Source: Escarpia spicata (taxonomy: Eukaryota; Annelida; Polychaeta; Sabellida; Siboglinidae). Taken from it: 64,000 nt of DNA. The stretch's first letter is position 1, and the number at the start of each line of letters is the position of its first letter. The stretch spans positions 10,580,229-10,644,228 of the forward strand of contig OZ023212.1 of assembly GCA_963995525.1 (NCBI GenBank), written 5' to 3'. The notes below the pieces were generated by a model. The model made no database searches and was not told where the DNA came from. It saw nothing but the letters and a program-made list of their open reading frames with translations. Below are positions 50,101 through 62,100 of this stretch, one piece after another. The translations under genes and the position numbers were made by a program.

Positions 50101-53100
50101 TTAAACCTGTGCCAGCCATATGTTGACATAGCTGTCTGTGTGCAGGAACCGAGCCCTCCATCTCCACCTACAACGCTTCAACGTAGACTGTTCCCAGTGG
50201 CTGCTTAAGGCCATGTGTGGAGGCGTCGAGATCCGCACGATCTATGCCGCTGAGAAGCAGGCGAAGGCTTGTCTCATATCACGTCTCAGCTGCGAACGTG
50301 CGGGCACGCGCTTCAATGTACGAGGTGTCAATGATGACGGAAATGTAGCAAACTTTGTTGAAACGGAACAGGTAGATGCATGTTTCACTAATATACATAT
50401 CAGTGCAATAACCCCAAAATACTATTGAAACTTAGAAGTCGTAGTTGAAGTTTGATAATCATAGTGCAATGATTAATACAGGAGCAGTACTATTGAATTT
50501 AATTCATTGCAATAAACTTTAAAATGCCACTGGGGTGAAACTAATAATATAGTTTGGAGGCTTGGCACTTTCGGGGATATTGCATAGACTCACACAAATA
50601 CCTTGGGGGCCATAAAATAAATATGACACTTCCAACCAATAAAGTATGGGTATATGTGTGAAATGAACGAATACACAGCAGACTGGGTAAAGTATCATAT
50701 GCTTATTGTTAAGACATTTTTAAACTCTGTTTTTCCCCTAAAACATCAATGGTCCACTGCTGTTGTGATGACTTCTTGCACATCCTGGTTCATTATTTCA
50801 TGCTTAACGATTCTGGTTTGTTGCACTTCTCGGCTCAGGCACCAGAAGATTTAGGCGTGAGAAGTTTGTTATTATTAAAATCGTATGTTCTATTGTTTTA
50901 GGTGATCTACATAGATGACCAGGTGACATCTTACCTTCAGACGCGGGGATCAGTCCCTCTATTCTGGGAGCAGCCAGGGTTTCAGGTAGGACTTTCTGGA
51001 GGTGCACATTACATCCTACAGTCTAGCATGACTAAGTGTGTTGTTGATTTTGATATTAAACTTAAAACTTTCTGCGTATTGTCAGACAGCATTTTAATAA
51101 TTTTGATTCTAATGACAGTTTTCTAAAGATCACTCTGTTCCTGGATGAAGCAGTCGCAGTATTGGAATAAAAGTAAACTACATGAACATGTTCACGAGGG
51201 AGAATGCTGACGGTTGGCTCACACAAAGTGTACCGGTGTATCATGCATTGGCAGCATGAAGTGTATCGTGGATGGTGTTGAATGCAGGTTGGCTCAAAAC
51301 AATGTAATATGTATTATGGAACTACATGTTCGCTATCACAAAATGTATCGGCATATTATGTATTGGCAACATAAAGTTATTGTGTTGCCAATACATAATA
51401 TGCCGTACACAAAGTTACTGTACCATACACAAAGTTATTGTGTATGGTGTTACCTCGGGAGTTCAGGTTGACTCATACAACACATCCCATCTATTATGTA
51501 ACTGCAGATAGGTTCATACAAAGTGTATCAGTGTATTGTGTGTAACTGCAACCCAAAGTGTACCTTGTATTGTATACCTACAGGTGGGTTCACACAAGGT
51601 GAAGATGTCACGGGGTTACGAGGCTTCGGCCCCAGCGTTTGACCTCCACCTGTGTCTACTGAAGCAGCTGTACGGAGAACAAGCCATAGTGAACCTACTC
51701 GGAGTGAAGGAGGGTGAACACATGCTTAGTCAGGCCTACCAGGTGGGTGTTATTATCACTCCTTAATCAGGCCTACCAGGTGGGTGTTATTGTCACTCCT
51801 TAGTCAGGTCTACCAGGTGGGTGTTATTATCACTCCTTAGTCAGGTCTACCAGGTGGGTGTTATTGTCACTTCTTAGTCAGGTCTACCAGGTGGGTGTTA
51901 TTGTCACTTCTTAGTCAGGTCTACCAGGTGGGTGTTATTATCACTCCTTAGTCAGGTCTACCAGGTGGGTGTTATTGTCACTTCTTAGTCAGGTCTACCA
52001 GGTGGGTGTTATTATCACTCCTTAGTCAGGTCTACCAGGTGGGTGTTATTATCACTCCTTAGTCAGGTCTACCAGGTGGGTGTTATTGTCACTTCTTAGT
52101 CAGGTCTACCAGGTGGGTGTTATTATCACTCCTTAGTCAGGTCTACCAGGTGGATGTTATTGTCACTTCTTAGTTAGGTCTACCAGGTGGGTATTATTGT
52201 CACTCCTTAGCCAGGCCTACCAGGTGGGTGTTATTGTCACTCCTTAGTCAGGTCTACCAGGTGGGTATTATTGTCACTCCTTAGTCAGGTCTACCAGGTG
52301 GGTATTATTGTCACTCCTTAGTCAGGTCTACCAGGTGGGTGTTATTGTCACTCCTTAGTCAGGTCTACCAGGTGGGTGTTATTGTCACTTCTTAGTCAGG
52401 TCAACCAGATGGGTGTAATTGTCATTCCTTAGCTAGGCCTACCAGGTGGATGTTATTGTCACTACTTAGTTAGGCCTACCATGTTACAGAACTGCAACAT
52501 GTTCCATGTTACACAACCACCACTTGTTTCATGGTATCGAAACTTAATATTATGTTCCATGTCTCAAGACCACCATTATTATGTTCCATGTTGCAGAACT
52601 ACCACATTATATATATTCATATTACATAAACATCACATATTCCATGTTATATAACATATCTTTTTATAGAACAAGTTACAGAACCACCACATGTCCCATA
52701 TTACAGAACCACCACATGTTCCACATTACAGAATCACCACATGTCCCATACTACAGAACCACAACATGTCCCATATTACAGAACTAGCACATGTCCCATA
52801 TTACAGAACCAGCACATGTCCCATATTACAGAACTAGCACATGTCCCATATTACAGAACCAGCACATGTCCCATACTACAGAACCAGCACATGTCCCATA
52901 TTACAGAACCACCACATGTCCCATATTACAGAACCACCACATGTCCCATATTACAGAACCACCACTTGTCCCATATTACAGAACCAGAACATGTCCCATA
53001 TTACAGAACCAGCACATGTCCCATATTACAGAACCACCACATGTCCCATATTACAGAACCACCACAGGTCTCATTACAGAACCAGCACATGTCCCATATT

Positions 53101-56100
53101 ACAGAACCAGCACATGTCCCATATTACAGAACCAGCACGTCCCATATTACAGAACCACCACAGGTCTCATTACAGAACCACCACATGTCCCATATTACAG
53201 AACCACCACATGTCCCATATTACAGAACCACCACATGTCCCATATTACAGAACCAGCACATGTTCCATGCTACACAACTAGCACATGTTCTGTGTTATAG
53301 AACTACCACATGTTCCATGTTACACAACCTCTCCTTGTTCCATGTTACAGAATCACAACATTTTCCATGTTACAGAACCACCACAAGGCGTCGGTGCATG
53401 TGCAGGACGTTCCACACATACTCTTTGACTACCACACGGAGTGTCGCGGCGGCAACACCACAAATCTTGTCAAACTGAGGGACCGTCTCAGAAAACAGCT
53501 TGCATCATTCGGCTACTTCCACTGCGGTGGCTCGGACATCACTGAGTATGTATGAACACACCACTGCTTGTTGGACGACATAATGGGGGATAAGGAACGA
53601 TGTTCTCCTTTTGTTTCCCCATCTGTCAGGGCTGAGGCTGGCCTCGATTCCGGTACTCGATTTCTGTTATCTTTTTTCTTTTCCCTCACTGATCTAGCAC
53701 TGCTCTCTCTCTCCAACAACTCTCTCCATTCCCCTCTATCTTTTGCTCTCGTTCTCCACCCCACTCCCTTCCAAATCTCTATGCTCACTAGCAATAAGCA
53801 GTTGTCTACAGTTAAGGGATAGTCTCAGAAGTTTGTTTTGGCACACTAGGGGGTAACAAGCTATCAATGAGGAGGAACAGTGTGCTCACTGCTGCCATTG
53901 AAGACAGCCCTATAAAAGAATGACTAGACTAACTGTTAAGAACTATTTGTTTCCAGGCAGCAGACAGGCTGTATAAGAACCAACTGCATCGACTGCCTCG
54001 ACCGAACCAACTCCGTGCAATGCATGCTGGGACTTGAGGTGAGGATCCTATAGCAGTACAGCGTATCCCACGCGTACATTGTTGGACCTACATGTATCAC
54101 ATGTGACTGGTTTAACCTGGCACAAGAAAATGTTTTCCTGTTAGAATTGTCATATTTCTGTATATTCCAGACTCCTACCTGTTTGTAGGCATCAGCGATA
54201 TGACCTAGAAAAAGAATTGTAAATTTTACCCAACAATCTATGATCACTAAAATTTTGATCTACACTGTTGGATTCTAATTTTACCTAATTTGTAGAAACA
54301 AATTTGGTTTGCATTTTACACCGAGGTAAAATTACACTTTTGTTACACATACTCCTTGTCAGTGGTACTAGTGTTAATCTGTTTACAGTCAACTACAGTT
54401 TGCAATAAGTTCTCCTAATCAGCAATCGTAAAAGAACAAAATCATTGGTGCTACATCAAATGTATTTTGCTGTTCTGCAGTTTAATATCTTCGATAATCA
54501 GCTGTGAGCATGCATGTGCAATGATTGTTCCACCGTGATTCTTGAACTCTGTCATATAATGAACCATCTGCACTATGTTGCTATAAATGTTTGCCTCTGT
54601 GCCAGATTCTTCCAAAGCAGCTGGAGAAACTGGGGCTGGCTAACAAGACTCAGATGGTGAAGCGATTCATTGAAGTCTACAAACAGATGTGGTCCATCAA
54701 CGGGGACCACGTCAGTCGCATCTATGCCGGCACAGGGGCACTTGGAGGGGGCAGGTCAAAGGTTAGTCATACAGGGGTGCTCGGAGGGGGCAGGTCAAAG
54801 GTTACTCACATGGAGGTGCTCGGAGGGGGCAGATTAAAGATTAGTCATAGGGGGTCTCTCAGAGGGGGCAGGTCAAAGGTTAGTCACATGGATACATGGA
54901 GTTGGCTGGTCAAAGGTTAGTGAAGGAAGGGCAAGTAAATGATCAAGTACAAAAGCTCTCAAAACGTACAACTAAATCAAATATTCTTGAATTTCATTCA
55001 TTTGAATAGTTGCTTGTGAAAGGTATCTTAAATTGTATCAGTGATTTTGTTTTACAAGATTTGTTTTATTCTAACTGATACAGATTTGTTAATTTATGTC
55101 ACTGATCAAAGGTAGTCTGTGAAAGTAGAACTTGGCAGTTGTGCATCGTCAGTAGTCAACCTCTCTGTTGTCCTGTTGCACCTGCTCAATAGTTTCTACA
55201 GTGATGTCATTCTGTCTGTCATAGGCCGGCGACGCTGCAAGATCCGCCACTCGCACAATACAGAACAACTTCCTGGACAACAGCAAACAGGAGGCTATTG
55301 ACATCCTGTTGCTAGGCAACGCACTGCGTAGTGAAATGGCTGACAAGGCGAGAGCCCTACTGTCAACACATAACCTACATTGTGAGTCCATGCAATAATT
55401 CTGCGTATGTGATAAGTTAGTGGTGGTTAATTTGTCAATGCATGTGCAGAGGTAGTTGCAGTGCTACCATATTTTCTTCTACTTTATATAAACTGCCACT
55501 CTTCTATCTTTGAGTGAAGATTTACTATTTAACCGCAATTTTAATGTTACAAAATAATGTACCAAGTCCAAGTAAATATCTGAACCACTTGATATGAATC
55601 TGTTCACCAACTTTTCAGCTCAGGTTTAGAACCCTGGTTTCTGGTACTGTTAAATGTTTCACTGTCTCCTTTTGTTGACTTATTTTTATGCAGTTACTTC
55701 TGTTTACCGATCTTTCTAAGAATTTTATGATAAATAACTTTTTGCTTTGCAGCCATTTAGACTGAACAATCCAGTAGGTACATTAAAATGTTACAAAACA
55801 ATTACGGTAGTTCTGGTGGCCACGACATGCTTGTTTTGAATTAATTATTTATAATAAAAGTTTTGAAGATAGACTAACAATTTGGCACACTTGTAAGGCA
55901 AGCTTGCATGCCAAGTTATAGCTTTGTAACTATTGCAAATTTAAGTGATGCTTCCTGGTTGTCATTGATATGTCTCCAGATAGGCGGGTTTTGCATAAAA
56001 TGTAACGTTTTTTTCATTGGCGAGCAGTTTATTTTCAATACAAATTGATGGAGACATCTGTTTTTGAGATATCCCCGTGTTTTCCCACCAACTAGTCCCT

Positions 56101-59100
56101 GCAAAATCTGCATTTTTAATGACAAAATGTCGAAGAACCTCGTCTTTATGACTGGCCGTGCTAGCCTGTGTTTTGGTGGCACCTGATTGGTCAGAGGTGA
56201 ACCCCGGGTTACTGACAAATGGCGGCATTGTCGAGAGTGGAACTGCGTTCAGTCGCAAAACAAGAAGACTTCCACCAGCATTGGTTATTTAACATCACGA
56301 TGCAATTATGTAATGTTCATAAAACAGGATACTGGTATCAGAATAACTAGACTATATGATCTGCGTTCACGGAGAACGAATTTACACTCGCGGACATCTG
56401 CACTGACATGAAACTGACCTCATCATTTCTACAGAAACATCGTTACAGTTGCCAGGAATTTGAAGGGGAACTCCACAGGGACACAGAAAGTAGTAGTTTT
56501 TAAAGGACAGACTGGTGACATATGGCATTAATGTCATGTTTTCTTTTGTAGTACATATGTCCATACCAACACCTACTAATGGTCTATGAAGAAAAAATTA
56601 AAGAAATCAACTGACATAATAACCGCCACTCAAACCTTTATATATTAATAAAGCATTGAATTGTTTATAAAATCTAAATAAAATTATATTTGACCTTTCT
56701 GTACTTGTTGACCTTTGTGCATTCAGCCTCCCCAGACATCATGAAGGCAATGTTACTTCAACACCCGGAATACACGAGTACGTCACCAGTGCGGGTCGCG
56801 ATCGGCACGTGGAACGTCAACGGCGGAAAACACTTCCGCAGCATCGCATTTAAACATGAGCACATCACTGACTGGCTGTTGGACCTGCCCAAGTTGACCC
56901 TGCAGAGTAAGCCAGGTATGTGTGGTCGGTTTTGTTTGAAAAATGTTGTTTTTATATCATGTTGCGCGTGTGGAATTAAGGAGTTGTTGTGTCTGTCATG
57001 CTGCTGATTTTGCAGTAAGACAGAGAGAAAATAAGGGAATACGATAACATTGTAATAGTGAAGGCCTTTAAGGTGATCTGACTGGTAAAAAATGGGGTGT
57101 ATGATTGTTTTAATGAATTCCTCTGATTATTATTTTTGTAATGTTCGATTAATATATAATTTAATTATTCCAGCTCTTGGTGATATGCAGCTGTGCAGAT
57201 CTATACTAATTTCTGTGTAAGACAACTGCCAGTGTGCACTTGCACCATACATAGTCAAGAATGTGCAATTCTGTGTAAGACAACTGCCAGTGTGCACTTG
57301 CACCATACATAGTCAAGAATGTGCAATTCTGTGTAAGACAACTGCCAGTGTGCACTTGCACCATACATAGTCAAGAATGTGCATTTCTGTGTAAGACAAC
57401 TGCCAGTGTGCACTTGCACCATACATAGTCAAGAATGTGCAATTCTATGTAAGACAACTACTGCCAATGTGCACTTGCACCATACATAGTCAAGAATGTG
57501 CATTTCTGTGTAAGACAACTGCCAGTGTGCACTTGCACCATACATAGTCAAGAATGTGCAATTCTATGTAAGACAACTGCCAGTGTGCACTTGCACCATA
57601 CATAGTCAAGAATGTGCATTTCTGTGTAAGACAACTGCCAGTGTGCACTTGCACCATACATAGTCAAGAATATACATTTCTGTGTAAGACAACTGCCAGT
57701 GTGCACTTGCACCATACATAGTCAAGAATGTGCAATTCTGTGTAAGACAACTGCCAGTGTGCACTTGCACCATACATAGTCAAGAATGTGCATTTCTGTG
57801 TAAGACAACTGCCAGTGTGCACTTGCACCATACATAGTCAAGAATATACATTTCTGTGTAAGACAACTGCCAGTGTGCACTTGCACCATACATAGTCAAG
57901 AATGTGCATTTCTGTGTAAGACAACTGCCAGTGTGCACTTGCACCATACATAGTCAAGAATGTGCAATTCTGTGTAAGACAACTGCCAGTGTGCACTTGC
58001 ACCATACATAGTCAAGAATGTTCATTTCTGTGTAAGACAACTGCCAGTGTGCACTTGCACCATACATAGTCAAGAATGTACATTTCTGTGTAAGACAACT
58101 GCCAGTGTGCACTTGCACCATACATAGTCAAGAATGTGCAATTCTGTGTAAGACAACTGCCAGTGTGCACTTGCACCATATATAGTCAAGAATGTGCATT
58201 TCTGTGTAAGACAACTGCCAGTGTGCACTTGCACCATACATAGTCAAGAATGTGCAATTCTGTGTAAGACAACTACCAGTGTGCACTTGCACCATACATA
58301 GTCAAGAATGTACATTTCTGTGTAAGACAACTGCCAGTGTGCACTTGCACCATACATAGTCAAGAATGTGCATTTCTGTGTAAAACCGTAGTCATGTACA
58401 ACTCACCAATGAACAGCATCACATCAAGCTGTTAACCGTTGTGTACCAAGCTGGGTGTTCACATGGCAGTACCACCCCTGCAGTGAGGTGATGTCTGTGA
58501 CTATGTTGTAGCTTGATCGCTGTGTGTAAACGATATTGTTGCTGGCGATGAACTTATCCTATTTGAAATGACGTTGCATGTGCGTTATGTAATGACGCAG
58601 TCATGACCTTTCTAATGACATAACAGTTGCCTTGTCATATTGACTATGTTCCCACTTGTAAACAGAACTTTACTGTGCAGTTTATAGGAGTACTAGTGAA
58701 TGGTCACATGATAGACAAAATGACAATGATTGTTTAACTGTATTGTTCGTTTTTTCAGAAATGCTTGATCCTACGGTGGATTACTTTGGAGACCCGGTCG
58801 ACATCTTTGTCATTGGTTTTGAGGAGATTGTAGACTTGAATGCAGGCAACATCATGAGTGCCAGGTATGTTCTATATTACATCACGAGTGTTAGGTATGT
58901 TCTATATTACATCATGAGTGTTAGGTATGTTCTATATTACATCATGAGTGCCAGGTATGTTCTATATTACATCATGAGTGCCAGGTATGTTCTATATTAC
59001 ATCATGAGTGCCAGGTATGTTCTATATTACATCATGAGTGTTAGGTATGTTCTATATTACATCATGAGTGTTAGGTATGTTCTATATTACATCATGAGTG

Positions 59101-62100
59101 CCAGGTATGTTCTATATTACATCATGAGTGCCAGGTATGTTCTATATTACATCATGAGTGCCAGGTATGTTCTATATTACATCATGAGTGCCAGGTATGT
59201 TCTATATTACATCATGAGTGCCAGGTATGTTCTAAATGACACCATGAGTGCCAGGTATGTTCTATATTACATCATGAGTGCCAGGTATGTTCTATATTAC
59301 ATCATGAGTGCCAGGTATGTTCTATATTACATCATGAGTGCCAGGTATGTTCTATATTACATCATGAGTGTTAGGTATGTTCTAAATGACACCATGAGTG
59401 GCAGGTATGTTCTAAATGACACCATGAGTGCCAGGTATGTTCTAAATGACACCATGAGTGCCAGGTATGTTCTATATTACATCATGAGTGCCAGGTATGT
59501 TCTATATTACATCAAGAGTGCCAGGTATGTTCTATATTACATCATGAGTGCCAGGTATGTTCTATATTACATCATGAGTGCCAGGTATGTTCTATATTAC
59601 ATCATGAGTGTCAGGTATGTTCTATATTACATCATGAGTGCCAGGTATGTTCTATATTACATCATGAGTGCCAGGTATGTTCTATATTACATCATGAGTG
59701 CCAGGTATGTTCTAAATGACATCATGAGTGCCAGGTATGTTCTAAATGATATCATGAGTGCCAGGTACGTTCTAAATGACACCATGAGTGCCAGGTATGT
59801 TCTAAATGACATCATGAGTGCCAGGTATGTTCTAAATGACATCATGAGTGCCAGGTATGTTCTAAATGACACCATGAGTGCCAGGTATGTTCTAAATGAC
59901 ATCATGAGTGCCAGGTATGTTCTAAATGACACCATGAGTGCCAGGTATGTTCTAAATGACATCATCAGTGCCAGGTATGTTCTAAATGACATCATGAGTG
60001 CCAGGTATGTTCTAAATGACACCATGAGTGCCAGGTATGTTCTAAATGACATCATCAGTGCCAGGTATGTTCTAAATGACATCATGAGTGCCAGGTATGT
60101 TCTATATTACATCATGAGTGCCAGGTATGTTCTAAATGACATCATGAGTGCCAGGTATGTTCTAAATGATATCATGAGTGCCAGGTACGTTCTAAATGAC
60201 ACCATGAGTGCCAGGTATGTTCTAAATGACATCATGAGTGCCAGGTATGTTCTAAATGACATCATGAGTGCCAGGTATGTTCTAAATGACACCATGAGTG
60301 CCAGGTATGTTCTAAATGACATCATGAGTGCCAGGTATGTTCAAATGACACCATGAGTGCCAGGTATGTTCTAAATGACATCATGAGGAGTGTTAGGTAT
60401 GTTCTATATTACATCATGAGTGCCAGGTATGTTCTAAATGACATCATGAGTGCCAGGTATGTTCTAAATGACATCATGAGGAGTGTTAGGTATGTTCTAT
60501 ATTACATCATGAGTGCTAGGTATGTTCTAAATGACATCATGAGTGCCAGGTATGTTCTAAATGACATCACGAGTGCCAGGTATGTTCTAAATGACATCAT
60601 GAGGAGTGTTAGGTATGTTCAATATTACATCATGATTGCCAGGTATGTTCTAAATGACATCATGAGTGCCAGGTACGTTCTAAATGACATCATGAGTGTT
60701 GTTAGGTATGTTATAAATGACATCAAGAGTGCCAGGTATGTTCTAAATGACATCATGAGTGCCAGGCATGCTCTAAATGACATCATGAGTGTTGTTAGGT
60801 ATGTTATAAATGACATCAAGAGTGCCAGGTATGTTCTAAATGACATCCATCACAGTAAGGTAATATAAATAAATATGGTTAAATGTTTCCATATATTTGG
60901 ATGATGATATAACAAGCAAGGTGTTGAAATTTGCGGATGATACTAAAGTGTTTAGAAGAATTAAAAGTGATGGAGATAGACAGCATTTACAAGATGATCT
61001 TGACAGGTTGATCAAATGGTCTGAAAAGTGACAAATGTTGTTCAATTTTGGGAAATGTAAATACCTCCACACAGGACATGGGAACGAAGATGTACAATAT
61101 ACAATGGGGGGGGGGGGATATTGTACTAAGTACTACTATAAAAGAAAAGGACTTAGGGTTAACCATTAGTGCTGATATGAAGGTTTCAGAGCAGTGCGGA
61201 ATTGCAACTTCAAAGGGAAATCAAATCCTTGGATTAATTAGGTGAAATATAGCTTATAAGGAAAAAGAACTAATAATACCGCCGTACAAAACAATAGTTA
61301 GGCCTCATTTAGAATATTGTATACAAGCGTGGAGGCCATATCGCAAGAAGGACATAGATATGCTAGAAAGAGTACAGAGGAGAGCAACTAAAATGATACC
61401 AAAACTGAGGGATCTTACTTATGAAATACGCCTAAAAGAATGTGGTTTAACAACACTTGAGAGGAGATCAGATAGAAGTGTTTAAAATATTGAATGGTTA
61501 TGAAAATATTGTATAAATATTTTTTTTCAGTTAAGAAATATAGAAGGACTAGAGGACATGAAGTTACTTTAGTAAAGGACCAGTGTAGATTAGATATAAG
61601 AAAGTTTTCATTTTCACAAAGAACTGTAAATGAATGGAACAGATTATCTGCTGATTGTGTTGGTGCTAGTAGTATGAATGTTTTAAAATAAAATCGACAC
61701 ACCTCAGAAGGGCAGGATGCACATAGATAAAAGGGATGGACTCTTGAGTTAATTCTCTGGGTGGCAATCTTGTTAAATCTTGTTAAATAAAAATCAGTAC
61801 ATATTATATTTTAAAATAATAATTTTTAAGTATGATATGCTTTAAAAATTTATATTTAATAACAGTTATATGTATTATATAACATAAAAGTAGTAATAAA
61901 CATATTTCATTTATAATGTTTCAACTCAGTCACCTCTCTGTCCTTAATGTACATTCTCTGATAGGGAAATTGTCTAATAACATTGATAATAATATGTTTA
62001 TTATCTCATATACAAGTCTATATTTAGACATATAAAACAAGTACAAATATAACCTCATAGCATGCATTAAAAATGCACGTAAAACATTATACAAGTGTCA

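Noticed and set aside
52741..53478. 245-codon and parallel frames with [13 protein letters not shown] repeats
   Set aside because: Three frames are open at once because the 25-bp unit has no stops; it is the acceptor array plus exon 7.
57211..58385. CRISPR-like look of regular arrays
   Set aside because: Units are contiguous with no unique spacers, and the DNA is eukaryotic.
58743..60356. 537-codon open frame with [10 protein letters not shown] repeats as a repeat-protein gene
   Set aside because: It is exon 12 of synaptojanin reading through its own donor array. Its only non-repetitive part is the exon. In-frame use is reported as a hypothesis, not as a gene.
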